Shown piece after piece: positions 1-9,863 of a stretch of DNA of 64,000 nucleotides; the stretch's first letter is position 1, and each line of letters begins with the position of its first letter. The stretch is from positions 11,050,001 to 11,114,000 of the forward strand of contig NW_024466218.1 of NCBI RefSeq assembly GCF_017591425.1, written 5' to 3'. A program made the translations under genes and the position numbers. Source of the stretch: Ochotona curzoniae. Lineage: Eukaryota > Chordata > Mammalia > Lagomorpha > Ochotonidae. The notes under the pieces were generated by a model. It made no database searches. It was not told the origin of the DNA and saw only the letters and a program-made list of their open reading frames with translations.

Positions 1-119
1 TAAAGCAAGCACAAACTCTGTTGCTGCACAGATGGCAAGGCCATGAAGCTGACCGTGAAGATGGCTTCAACTTAATTGACCATCTTGATCCTCTTAATCA
101 AGCCCAATCCTCAGAAAAC
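1..119. other. Unique sequence at left edge
   Basis: No gene, RNA or repeat recognised. The AT-rich sequence continues after the first SINE at 458-690. Confidence 0.4.
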
Positions 120-469
120 AAAGGCCATTTTTTTTAAAGATTTATTTATTTTATTGGAAAGTCAGATATACAGAGAGGAGAGACAGAGAGGAAGATCTTC
201 CGTCCGATGATTCACTCCCCAAGTGAGCGCAGTGGCCAATGCTATGCCAATCCGAAGCCAGGATCCAGGAACTTCTTCCAGGTCTCCCACACGGGTGCAG
301 GGTCCCAAAGCTTTGGGCCGTCCTCGACTACCTTCCCAGGCCACAAACAGAGAGCTGGATGGGAAGTGGAGCTGCCAGGATTAGAACCGGCATCCATATG
401 GGATCCCAGGGCCTTCAAGGTGAGGACTTTAGCCTCTAGGCCACTGTGCCGGGCCCCAAAGGCCATTTT
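120..469 (-). mobile_element. CSINE, full length, with 12-bp target-site duplication
   Basis: Lagomorph tRNA-derived SINE read backwards: the T-rich tail complement begins near 128 and the tRNA-like head complement ends at GCCGGGCCCC near 457. An exact 12-bp direct repeat, AAAGGCCATTTT, flanks it at 120-131 and 458-469, so the insertion is intact and fairly recent. Confidence 0.92.
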
Positions 470-690
470 CTGACCAGATTCCTCAAATGATTTCTTTTAG
501 CTGCTTTCTCTACATGGGTTATGCCTTGAACTCTTAATAACATTGATATTAGTTCCTGTCCTCAGAGAGTTCCTTGGCCTCTAAGGTTCCAAGTCTGGCT
601 AAACAGGTAGTTGCTCTAAACCAGCAACTATATTCTACCTCCTACTGTGGGTCTGGATGGAACATATGTTACACACCTTCTTCTTATTCA
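470..690. other. Unique AT-rich sequence
   Basis: Nothing recognisable; no open frame, splice pattern or repeat stood out. Confidence 0.35.
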
Positions 691-934
691 TTTTTTTAAA
701 TTACTTTTATTGGAAAAGCAAATTTACAAAAAGATCTTCCATCTGCTGGTTCACTCCGCCAAATGGCCACATCAGTCAGAGCTGAGTTAATCGAGAGCCA
801 GGATCTAGGAATCTCTTCCAGGTCTCTCATATGCAGAGAATTGGGTGGAAAATGAAGCAGCTGGAACACAAACCAGCATCCATGTAGAATACCAGTGCTT
901 GCAGGAGGAGCCAATTGAGCTATTGCACTGGTCC
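691..934 (-). mobile_element. CSINE with internal deletion
   Basis: T-rich tail complement at 691-720, AGATCTTCC-type block near 731, and head complement ending at CACTGGTCC. The central block that normally carries the CCTGGGAAAGCAG complement is missing. Confidence 0.85.
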
Positions 935-1110
935 GCTGTTAAATACTTTCAAAAACAGGAACAGATTGTGGTAGGTCCAAGGCCAAAAGCACATGGTTGC
1001 ACCTGGGTCCTTTTTGTTCCAGCATTTATCCATGGTCCGCACCTTAAACTTGTTGGCTGGTCTTTCTGTGAGTGTTAAGTCAGTATCAAACCCCATTGAT
1101 TTTTAATTGT
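935..1110. other. Unclassified sequence
   Basis: Short stretch between a SINE and an LTR remnant; nothing recognised. Confidence 0.3.
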
Positions 1111-1470
1111 GAACTTAATAGGCTTTCAGGTACCCTTTTATTCAAACAATAGTTGACTATATCTGTGAAGGTGTTTGGGGGTAAGTCTCACGAGTAAATT
1201 GGCAAACTGAGTAAACCAGGTTGCTCTGTCTCATGTGAGACTCACCCAGTCAGTTGAGGACCTAAATATAACAAAAGATATACCTTGTTATGACAGAAGG
1301 GGGAGAAAATCCCCCACCTGATTGCCTTGAGCTGAGACATCAATTTTTCTTTTGTCTCTAACTTCCAGAAACACTGGCTCTTCTTGAGTCCCAAGCCTGC
1401 CAGCTTTTGAACTGGAACTTACACCATTACCTCTCCTCATTCTTGAGCTTCAAACAACAATCAGAGATTC
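1111..1470 (-). mobile_element. ERVL-type LTR remnant (MLT2-like), part 1
   Basis: Read on the plus strand, the sequence follows the reverse complement of the ERVL LTR family I know as MLT2: a 'gtgaaggtgtttgggg' block, then 'actgagtaaa', 'cagttgagga' and repeated 'tggctcttct' and 'gaactggaact' blocks in the right order. It contains no coding sequence. A second piece resumes near 2465 after SINE insertions. The family name is from memory. Confidence 0.5.
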
Positions 1471-1627
1471 TCCAAAGAATAAAGATTGCATTGAGGGATA
1501 GAAGAGTACTGTGATGTAATAAATGTACCATAGCAAATTATGGACGTTTTCAAACAAGTTGAGGTAAAGGGAGATTTGCTGTTTTTTAAGTTTTATTTTA
1601 TTTATTAACTTTTTAGTTAAAATTCAT

Positions 1628-1933
1628 TGATTTTTATTAAAAAGTCAAATTTACAGAGAGGAGAGCAGAAAGATCTTCTGTTTGCTGGTTCACTGCCAAA
1701 GTGGCTGCAATAGCCAGAGCTGAGCTGATCTAAAGCCAAGGTTCAGGAACTTCTTCCAGGTCCCCCATGTAGGTTTAGGGTCCTAAGGCTTTGGGCCGTC
1801 CTCGACTGCTTTCCCAGGCCACAAGCAGGGAGCTGGATGGGGAACAGAGCAGCTAGGACACAAACCAACTCCATTATGGAATGCTGTGTTTGGAGAAGGA
1901 GGATTAGCCAGTTGAGCCAATGTGCCAGCCCTA
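1628..1933 (-). mobile_element. CSINE, near full length
   Basis: Antisense CSINE with an extended T/A-rich tail region at 1580-1640, the CTTTGGGCCGTCCTCGACTG block near 1790, and head complement ending at GTGCCAGCCCTA. It abuts another antisense copy. Confidence 0.88.
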
Positions 1934-1935
1934 GT

Positions 1936-2190
1936 TTATTTATTTGCAGAGCATGGTGAGAGAGAGATCTTCCATCTTATGGTTCATTTCCCCAAATGCA
2001 ACATTGACCACGACTGGGTCAGGATGATTCTGGGCATTTCATCAGGATCTCCAATGTGCATGCAAACACCTGGGTCATCTTCAGCTGCTTTCCCAAGGGC
2101 CTTAGTAGGAGCTGGAGCAGAAGCAGAGCATCTGGGGACTCAAACCAGGGCTCTGACATGGGATTCCAGCATCATAAAGCACCACAATAT
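1936..2190 (-). mobile_element. CSINE, old diverged copy
   Basis: Directly follows the previous SINE head to tail. Diverged tail complement 'tttatttatttgcagagc', GATCTTCCATC block and CTGCTTTCCCAAGG block are recognisable. Confidence 0.7.
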
Positions 2191-2464
2191 GAACCCAAGA
2201 TTTTAAAGGCCCAAATGAGGATTATATCAGGTATTCAGAAGGAATAATCTTTGGTCACAGTGATTAATAAACAGGCTGGGCAGACATCCTTTCAGAACAG
2301 TAATTTTTGTATAAGGTTGTGGTGGCCTCTGTGTAAGCTTGTGGTTATGGCAGAGTCTCCTGTTATGGTTAGTAGAGGGCAATCGTGCAGAAGAGCTCTT
2401 TCCCCACAGCCTCCTGGATTTATTTGTTTATTTGTTAAGACTAATACAAGAGACTGCATCTTCA

Positions 2465-2675
2465 TTCTGACCATTTTTATAATACTCAGACTGGAGCTAG
2501 GCTGCCAGCTCTCCAGGGTCTCTAGCTTGCTAACTGCAGAACTCAGTTTTTCTGGGTCTCAGTAACTGAGTCAGCCTGTTCCCATTTTATATGTGTGTGT
2601 GCACACATGTATGTGTATGTATGTATGAATGTATTTCCTGTTGTTTCCGTTTCTCTGGAGAACTATAGTGCACTC
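2465..2675 (-). mobile_element. ERVL-type LTR remnant (MLT2-like), part 2
   Basis: Continues the LTR of 1111-1470 in the same orientation: 'ggtctctagcttgctaactg', a TATG/GT-rich stretch at 2590-2634, then 'gtttctctggagaac', the expected complement of the LTR 5' end. Insertions split the element. Confidence 0.5.
2590..2634. repeat. TG/TATG-rich simple repeat
   Basis: Alternating TG, CA and TATG units inside the LTR remnant, at the place where this LTR family normally has a TA/TG-rich tract. Confidence 0.7.
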
Positions 2676-2865
2676 AGTCTATCCAAAAAACACAGTTAGG
2701 ATTGAAAGTGCTCATAGTCAATAGGATGTCAATGGCCTCAGCCAAAGACCTCCAAAAAGGTAACTGTAGTTGATCCAGGTGGGCTTATTACTCACCACAC
2801 TGAGAGAGAACACAAGCAAGTGGAGGGAAGAACTATGGGGCATCTCAATGAGAGAATGTTAAAGG
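2676..2865. other. Unclassified sequence
   Basis: No repeat or gene recognised. Confidence 0.3.
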
Positions 2866-3030
2866 GGGTAGGTGCGTGGTATATTGGTTAAGTTGCACTT
2901 GGAACACTCATACTCCTTATTGAAGTGCCTAGTGGCAGCAGGTGGTTGTTCAAGTACTTGAGTATCTGTTATTCAAGTAGGAGACTTGAATCCAGTTCTA
3001 GGCTCCTGGCTTTATCTCTAGCCGTTGGGG

Positions 3031-3072
<42 letters not shown>

Positions 3073-3118
3073 GAAAACAAATAAATAAGTAAAAACAATC
3101 AATAAATTTTTTAAATAA
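2866..3118 (+). mobile_element. CSINE, old diverged copy with expanded CT tract
   Basis: Sense copy: head 'gtgcgtggtatattggttaag', middle 'gttctaggctcctggct', then a CT tract in the usual pyrimidine-rich zone and an A-rich AAATAAATAAG tail. Confidence 0.7.
3033..3070. repeat. (TC)19 microsatellite
   Basis: Perfect 38-bp TC repeat that grew inside the pyrimidine-rich 3' part of a CSINE. Confidence 0.97.
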
Positions 3119-3326
3119 AAGAGTATTACAAAGAACCTATTGCAAGATTGCAGCTTTAGGGGTGATTGGAAAGGATCTAGAATGCAGATTCACCCTGGAT
3201 CCCACACTGTCAGAAAGCAGGGTCAATTCTGTGACTGGGTATCTCAATGCAACTTCTCTAAGGAAAGTCACACTAGAACAGAAGCAGAGCTACAACGGGA
3301 AAGAAGCAGGAGCCGCTTGATTAGCT

Positions 3327-3700
3327 GAGAGATGGGAGGTTTTTTTTTTTTAAGGATTTTATTTATTTTTTTGGAAAGTCAGATATACAGAAAGGAGGAG
3401 AGACAGAGAGAAAGATCTTCCTTCTAATGATTTACTCCCCAAGTGAGTGTAATGGCTGATGCAATGCCGATCTGAAGCCAGGATCCAGAAACTTCTTCCA
3501 GGTCTCCCACATGGGTACAGGATCCCAAAGCATTGGGCTGTCCTTGACTGCTTTCCCAGGCCACAAGCAGGGAGCTGGATGGGAAGGGAGCAGCCAGGAT
3601 TAGAACTGGCACCCATATGGGATTCTGGCGTGTTCAAGGCGAGGACTTTAGCCGCTAGGTTACGCCGCTAGGCTATGGCGCCAGGCCCGAGAGATGGGAG
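3327..3700 (-). mobile_element. CSINE, full length, with 12-bp target-site duplication
   Basis: Tail complement begins with an 11-T run at 3340; head complement ends near 3688. Exact flanking repeat GAGAGATGGGAG at 3327-3338 and 3689-3700. A short duplication of the 'gccgctagg' block lies in the head region (3650-3672). Confidence 0.92.
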
Positions 3701-4547
3701 TGTTTGCAAACTTGTGGATAGGATATTGACTTTATTTTTATCTTTGCTTAGACAACATTGTGAAGTGGCCTTGTTTAGTCTATGTGACCTTGGCTGAGGT
3801 TGGTGCTCTGTAACAATGCTTACGATCCTCTGCTTCGTGTTCTCAATGATCTCTACCCCTCCCCCCCCATTCAACTCCGAACCAGTCCCTCTACCCGGGG
3901 AAGACAACTAAAAGCTTAATCACAGAGGCCAAATGGCCTGGCTCTCACTTGCTATAGTTGGAGGGCCTCTGGAGCATTCTGACGGGAGCAGCCACTATGC
4001 ACACAAGCTTTTTTCTTGATTATTGTGATTCTCTTTATAAAATTCTCATTACCCAAAACCCACATGCACAATAATCTTCTTAAAATCCTTAATTTACACA
4101 GTAATCTTCTTAAAGTATTGCTTGATCCTGATCAACAATCTTCCTGACTCCTTCATTAAGTTCAAATACCTTATATCAATATTCTTACCTATCTGATCCT
4201 CAAATGTTCTGTCGTCTGCAAATCTCTTTCCCTCTTGTTGTGGTCAAAATCATGCATTCACAACCCCCTGAGCACATCAAATGCATTTCCACATTTAAAC
4301 TTCTTTAAGTTGAAGTATTCTTCTACTTCCATCCCATACAGTGGTCCTGTGCTACTTTATATTGTTTTCTATGTTTTTAAAGTCACTGTGTTGCAATTAC
4401 ACCTATGGTTGATACTTTACAAAATGACCACAAGAGCTCTCCATGCCTGTATCCAAGTCCTCCCATCCCTTTGCCACTTCCACCCTCCAGGAGCAACTTG
4501 TGTCTTCCAGCTTTCAATCTAAGCTTGAAGCTGAATGTGGCTTGCTT
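3701..4547. other. Unique sequence, about 850 bp
   Basis: AT-rich with a C-run near 3862; no gene or repeat recognised. The open frames here are short and uncharacteristic. Confidence 0.35.
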
Positions 4548-4690
4548 AGGGGCAGTTGTGTTAGTCAGTTGTTCATCATTACAACAAATAATTAAGAGAA
4601 ACTATTACAAAGTGGTTGTTTTGGCTTACAATTTTACAGGTCTGGACACTGATGAGAGTAAGGGATAGCAAAATGCATACAGAGGAACAA
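4548..4690 (-). mobile_element. MaLR-type LTR remnant (MLT1-like), part 1
   Basis: Starts 'tgtgttagtcagttg', then 'attacaacaaataa' and 'ggcttacaattttac', which matches in order the reverse complement of the 3' end of MLT1/MST-type LTRs. Non-coding. Family level only. Confidence 0.5.
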
Positions 4691-5041
4691 TCACATGGTA
4701 GGCCTGGTGTGATGGCTGCCGAGTGGCTAAAATCCTTGTCTTGCACATACTAGGATCCCCAAGGATCACTGTTTCATGTCCCAGCTGCTCCATTTCCCAT
4801 CCAGATCTCTGCTTTTGGGCTGGGAAGGCAGTCAAAGATAACCCAAAACTTTGGGATCCTGTACCACTGTGGGGAGACCTGGAGGAAGCTCCTGGCTCCT
4901 GGTTTGGGATTAGCTCAGCTCCGCTGTTGCCACCACTTGGGGAGTGAACCAGTGCATGGAAGTTCTTTCTTTCTGTTTCTTCTTCTCTGTAAATTTTCCT
5001 TTCCAATAAAGATAAATAAATATTTTTAAAATTCGCATGAT
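4691..5041 (+). mobile_element. CSINE inserted in the MaLR LTR
   Basis: Sense copy from GGCCTGGTGTGATGG (4701) to the AATAAAGATAAATAAATA tail (about 5030). Imperfect 9-bp flanks TCACATGGT (4691-4699) and TCGCATGAT (5033-5041) are a likely aged target-site duplication. Confidence 0.88.
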
Positions 5042-5215
5042 GAGCAGGAAGCAGAGAAGGTGCAGCTTTGGGCCAACTCCGTTTTCATAATCAACCCTCT
5101 GGCAAAAAGCTATCTTTCAAAGGCACCCCCAATGACACAAGGACTTCCTACTAGGCCAAACTCCTGAATGTCATAACTGGATTAAGCCATCACCTTCTTT
5201 GGTATCATTAAATTA
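5042..5215 (-). mobile_element. MaLR-type LTR remnant, part 2
   Basis: Resumes after the SINE with 'agcaggaagcagagaagg' and a later 'aaaggcacccccaatgacac', consistent with the interior of the same LTR family on the minus strand. Confidence 0.4.
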
Positions 5216-5242
5216 TGATTTTGCAGTTAAACATCTGCAAGA

Positions 5243-5576
5243 GGGCCGGTTATGGTAGCCTAGCAGCTAAAGTCCTCACCTTGAATATGCTGTGATTCCA
5301 TATGGACCACTGGTTCTAATCCCAGTACCCCTGCTTCCCATCCAGCTCCCTGCTTGTGGCCTGGGAAAGCAAAGGAGGATGGGCCCAAGCCTTAGGACCC
5401 TGCACCCACATGGGAGACCTGGAAGAGATTCCTGGCTCCTGGTTTTGGATCGGCTAAGCTCCATTGTGGCACTTGGGGAGTGAATAATCAGACAGAAGAT
5501 CTTTCCCCCATCTCTCCTCCTTTCTGTATATCTGACTGTCCAATAAAAAAATAAATAAATATTACAAAAAACCTGC
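5243..5576 (+). mobile_element. CSINE, full length
   Basis: Sense copy from GGGCCGGTTATGG to the A-rich tail. The flanking CTGCAAGA repeat occurs just before the head (about 5235) and after the tail (about 5572). Confidence 0.9.
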
Positions 5577-5617
5577 AAGAATTAGGAGGCCAAATCTTGT
5601 TGAAATTATAACAGTTT

Positions 5618-5952
5618 TGTGATTAAGCATAACAAAGGGTTAATCTACTATCTATGATTGCTGGGAATCCGTATTCCAGGCTGGCTTGAGTCTCAGCTGC
5701 TCCATTTCTAATTCAGCTCCCTACTAATATACTTGGGAGAGCAGAGATGATGGCTCAATGGTTTGGACTTCTGTCACCCATGTGAGAGACTTGAATGGAG
5801 TTCTAGGCTTCTAGTTCAAACTGGAGCAACCCTAGCCTTTGCAGCCATTTGCGGACTAAGCCAGTAGATGAAAGATTTCTCTTTCACTCTTTCTCATTCT
5901 CTCCCCTCCTCTCTCTGTAACTCTTTCAACTAAATTTAAAAAAAAAAAAAGG
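5618..5952 (+). mobile_element. CSINE, old rabbit-like tail
   Basis: Sense copy with middle 'cagctgctccatttctaatt' and 3' end 'gtaactctttcaactaaattt' plus poly(A). This tail type differs from the CCAATAAAAATAAATAAA tails of the younger copies. Confidence 0.8.
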
Positions 5953-6125
5953 TAGCACTAGTAGAATAATTGAAGATCACCATATAAGGAATCTGAGCCA
6001 GCCAGCAAAGTATGAGAACCAAGGAACAGAAATGCTTCAACTTAGATAACAAAGTACAGGCTGTCCCAGGCCAAGCAGCCAAGGCCAGATGTGTGAATGC
6101 AGCCACTCTCAGCCAGCTAGCTCTG

Positions 6126-6526
6126 CAGCAGGCACTGTGGTACAGCAAGTTAAATCACTGTTTGAGATATTTGTAACGCATGTTAGAGTGCCTGGGATTG
6201 AGTTTTGCTCCTGATTCCAGTCCAGCTTCCTGCTATGCACCTGGGAAGCAGCAGCTGCTGGCTCAGGATTTCTGCCATCCATGTGGGAGATGTGGATGAG
6301 GCTCTTCACTCTGCACGTTGACATGACCTAGCCCTGACTATTGAGGGACATTTGGGGAATAAACCGAGAATAAAAGATCTCTTGTTTTCTCTTCTCTTCT
6401 CTTCTCTTCTCTTCTCTTCTCTTCTCTTCTCTTCTCTTCTCTTCTCTTCTCTCCTCTCCTCTCCTCTTCTCTTCTCTTCTCTTCTCTTCTCTTCTCTGTC
6501 TCTCTCTCTCTCTCTTTCCATTCTCT
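6126..6526 (+). mobile_element. CSINE with expanded pyrimidine repeat
   Basis: Head 'gcaggcactgtggtacagcaagttaaat', middle 'gattccagtccagcttcctg', then a long TTCTC expansion replaces the normal pyrimidine-rich 3' part. The tail is lost in the repeat. Confidence 0.75.
6385..6519. repeat. (TTCTC)n pentanucleotide repeat with CT end
   Basis: About 22 near-perfect TTCTC units with a TCTCC variant block near 6450-6470, ending in a (TC)n stretch. In reverse it is purine-rich GAGAA, which accounts for the lysine/glutamate/arginine-rich minus-strand open frames here. Confidence 0.96.
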
Positions 6527-6527
6527 A

Positions 6528-6830
6528 GGCCAGCATTGTGCTACAGTGGGTAAAACTACTACATACAGTGCTAGCATGTCATATGGATACTGATTCAAGT
6601 CCTGCCTATACCACTTCGCACCAGCTCCCTGCTGGAAAAGCAGTGGCAAGTGGCCCAACCTATTGGATCTCTTCATCAATGTGGCAGACCCAGATGAAGC
6701 TCCTGGTTTCCATCTGGACTAGCACTGGAAGTTGCACCCATTTGGCAAATGATCCAGTGGATAGAAAATCTTTTCTCTGTCTCCAGAACTTTGCCTTTCA
6801 AATATATATATATATATATATATATTTTAA
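6528..6830 (+). mobile_element. CSINE, old diverged copy
   Basis: Head 'ggccagcattgtgctacagtg', middle 'ccagctccctgctggaaaag', 3' end 'tttgcctttcaaata' running into an AT repeat. Confidence 0.75.
6801..6825. repeat. (AT)n microsatellite
   Basis: About 12 AT units grown from the A/T-rich tail of the preceding SINE. Confidence 0.95.
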
Positions 6831-6839
6831 TTCTCTCTC

Positions 6840-7167
6840 GGGCCTGGTGTGGTAGCCTAGAAGCTAAATTTCTCGTGCTGGGATCCCTTATGGGTGCCGG
6901 CTCTAATCCCAGCAGCCCCACTTCCCATCCAGCTACCTGCTTGTGGCCTAGGAAAGCAGTAGAGGACGGCCCAAAGCTTTGAGTCCCTGTACCCGCATGG
7001 CAGACCCGGAAGAGGCTCTGGGCTCTTGGCTTTGGATTGGCTCAGCTCCAGCCTTTGTGGCACTTGGGGAGTGAACCATCAGACAGAAAATCTGACTCTC
7101 TGTCTCTCCTCCTCTCTGTATATCTGACTTTCCAATAAAAATAAATCAAACATTTAAAAAAAAATCC
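6840..7167 (+). mobile_element. CSINE, full length
   Basis: Head GGGCCTGGTGTGGTAGCC at 6840, canonical middle GTGGCCTAGGAAAGCAGTAG, tail TCCAATAAAAATAAATCAAA and poly(A). It begins just after the AT repeat of the previous SINE. Confidence 0.93.
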
Positions 7168-7267
7168 TCTGTCTTTATTCTTTATCTCTGTGACTCAAAC
7201 AAGAGCTTTTAAAAATCTTACCTCTAGCTTTAAAAAGCTTTAAAAAAAAAAACTATCCAGGGGTCAG

Positions 7268-7373
7268 GACATAATCAGAGAGCCAAATCAGAAATGGAGT
7301 AGCCGGAATACTAACTGGTGCCCATAATGGATGCCAGCCCTGCAGGTGGAAGATTAGCCTGCATGCCAGCCCC
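7268..7373 (-). mobile_element. CSINE fragment (5' half)
   Basis: Antisense partial copy: 'agagccaaatcagaaatgga', 'ggtgcccataatgg' and 'gcatgccagcccca'. The 3' half is missing. Confidence 0.65.
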
Positions 7374-8285
7374 ATGTGATGCTTTTTGGGGATGGCTTAT
7401 CGGCAAAAATAGACACAAGATGCTAAGTTCCTTCAGGGTCTGACCTATGACTCATCTTACCTGTGGCCTCAGACTTCTGCCTTCCCTAAGGGATAGGTCA
7501 CAAACAGAGATTGGCTTTGATGACAGCAATTGGAACCGAGAATGCTGAGAGCTGGGGTTTGAAGGAGCTAGGCTTAGTCTATAAAGAAATGGGAAATGTG
7601 GAAATGCCTGGGACGAGTTATATCATGCTTAAAACCTGCACGAAGCCCACAGGGTGACATCCGCTCATGTGTGCCCACCTGCCTCTGTCACGACACTCTC
7701 TCATGCACAGCTTGGCTGTGCACTAAGGCAGCTAGCCCATGCTGGGTGTGGAGTGATAGGAAGGGGTGACACTCAGGGAGGAGAGAGACATCCTGTGGCT
7801 GTGGGCTCCCACGGTGTTTCCCATTCCTTTGTCTCTTCATCAGGTGGCGTGCTGCAAGGGAGTGAAGACATGAACAAGCCCAGGTCTGCCTCTTCATGGG
7901 ACTCTAGAACCAAGCAGAGACAGGCAGCAGGAGAACACACTTGCACATCCAGGGGACACTCAATGGTAGGAAGGCTTACCTAGAAGGCTCCTTGATGCCA
8001 AGATGCTAGTTCCTGGGGCTCTTTTTCCTGAACACAAATGAATCAACGTTATTCTCTAACCTCTTCCACTTGCGGGAAGTCATGAATATCTTCCCAAATC
8101 TGTAAGGTCCTATATTCTTAACCAGATTGAGCTTTTTTATTAGGTAAACAAGTAAAAATCAGAGTTTCTTAGAGGTAGAATTGCCTAGCTCTCGGAGCTG
8201 ACCCCACCACACAGCACCTTGAACTGTGCAGTCTGAGAGCAAAAGGAAGCCATTCTTTGCCACGGTCTGGGTGCCCCAGCTGTTT
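7374..8285. other. Unique sequence, about 900 bp
   Basis: Mixed-composition DNA without recognisable repeats. The longest frame (109 codons, plus strand, from 7654) has no domain or splice context I recognise, so I do not call a gene. Confidence 0.35.
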
Positions 8286-8289
8286 CATA

Positions 8290-8490
8290 ATATTAACCGT
8301 TAGTGGGTATTGAGTGCCTACTGTGTGCTAGTGAATGTGAATGCTTTGTGTGTTTAATCCTTTCTGCAACCCCATGAGGTTAGAACAACAGATGATTTCC
8401 TTTTCCTGATGACCAAGCTGAAACATAAGAAGCTCAGTGACTCACAGGAGGTCCCTGGGCTGGGAAGTAGCAGACCTGGGGCTTGTTGCT
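8290..8490 (-). mobile_element. MIR SINE
   Basis: Follows the reverse complement of MIR: 'attgagtgcctactgtgtgc', 'tttaatcctttctgcaaccc', 'atgaggttag', 'tgaccaagctgaaac'. An ancient mammalian element. Confidence 0.82.
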
Positions 8491-9230
8491 TGGGGGCTTG
8501 GTGCTGCTCTCCCTGAAGCTTGCACTGTTCAGATCTTGTCTATTAACAGAAGTGTTAGGAAACCACACTGCTTCCTGTCCTTTCCTGTCATGCGGACCAG
8601 AACTTCAGTGTGGCCGCAGCCCAGCAGCTGTTCGGGCGGTCAGCGACCTTATGCTATTTTAGCTCTTAGAAGATGGGAAGTGCTCCCTCGATACTCTTGA
8701 TACTTCTTGTCTGCTTTATCTTTTCTACAAAGTTCACCGTGAACTAAGAGAGAGCCTGCCCTGCTCTCCCCAGACAGCTTACGAATGGGGATCTTGACGC
8801 ACCTCTAGCTGGCACCTATCTGACACCTGCCCATGTCTGGGCTGCAAAGGACTTGGAGAGAATCTCAGGGCTGGCTGGTGCTCACCTCTTGCTGCCTGGC
8901 AGCAGCCTGGCACACTGCAGGGGCCATCTGCTGGCTGACAGAGTGAGTCATGGAATGAATCCACATGATGAGGAGCAACCTGCCCCTACCCTCTCTACTT
9001 TTAGTTACGTGGTACGTAGATGGAAGGAATCATCCCTGCATTTGCTATATGAAATACATTACAAGGTCAACACTCAGTAAATGAGAGAAATTTCTCCTTT
9101 ATAATTAATTTATCTTATTATAAAAAAATAAAAATATATTATTAGAATGTTACCACTTTGTAGCTTCTAATGGAGTAGTGGATCTAGACAATTAGTCCCA
9201 ATTGCTGCTAAAAACCATGAACTAGCAAGT
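8491..9230. other. Unique sequence, about 740 bp
   Basis: No gene or repeat recognised; becomes AT-rich after 9080. Confidence 0.35.
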
Positions 9231-9249
9231 CACAGAAAACTCTTAGGCT

Positions 9250-9436
9250 TTCTCTTCTCAGCTTTATTGGGATAAGCTGATAAAGAGAAATTGTATGTAC
9301 TAACAGTGGCCAGCTTATTGCTGTGATTTACATAAACACTGTGAAATGACCAGAACAACTGAGCTAGTCAATATATCCATCACTTCACATAACTAACTTC
9401 TGTGTGCATGTGTGTGTGGTAAGATCACATAAGACC
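9250..9436 (-). mobile_element. L1 3' UTR (L1MA/L1MB type), segment 1
   Basis: On the plus strand 'agctttattgggataagctg' to 'atatccatcacttcacataa' follows the reverse complement of mid-age mammalian L1 3' UTRs. It continues after each of two SINE insertions up to about 10,660. Confidence 0.65.
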
Positions 9437-9776
9437 CACCTTCAGGCCCAGTGCAGTAGCCTAGTGGCTAAAGTCCTTGCCTACACACTGGGATCCCATT
9501 TTGGTGCCGGTTTGTGTCCCAGTGGGCCTGCTTCCCATCCAGTTCCCTGCTTGTGGCCTGGGAAATTAGAAGAGGACAGCCAAGGCCTTGGGACCTTGCA
9601 CCCATGTGAGAGACCCAGAAGAAGCTCCAGACTTCGAATCAGCTCCGTTCTGACCATGGCAGCCACTTGGGGAGTGAATCAATGAATGGAAGATATTAAC
9701 TCTCTGTCTCTCCTCCTCTCTGTGTATCTGCCTTTTCAATAAAAATAAATAAATCTTTTTTAAAAAATTCACCTTC
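9437..9776 (+). mobile_element. CSINE nested in L1
   Basis: Sense copy from AGGCCCAGTGCAGTAGCC (about 9444) to the AATAAATAAATC tail. The 7-bp repeat CACCTTC flanks it at 9437-9443 and 9770-9776, and the L1 sequence resumes immediately. Confidence 0.92.
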
Positions 9777-9863
9777 TTAGCAAATTTCAATAATAAAGTA
9801 TTACTAATTGCAATCACTCTGCTGTTCATTGGATTTCCAGAACTTATCCATCTTACTTGATTG
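9777..9863 (-). mobile_element. L1 3' UTR, segment 2
   Basis: 'tagcaaatttcaataataaa' and 'ccagaacttatccatcttac' continue the same L1 3' UTR between two SINEs. Confidence 0.65.

Noticed and set aside
242..466. Many frames of 60-120 codons with recurring motifs such as PKLWDPAP, CLWPGKAVEDGPK and HKQGAGWE
   Set aside because: They are the six-frame translations of CSINE copies and recur wherever a CSINE lies; not genes.
6306..6679. REEKRREEKRR-type protein on the minus strand
   Set aside because: Translation of the TTCTC/GAGAA pentanucleotide repeat.
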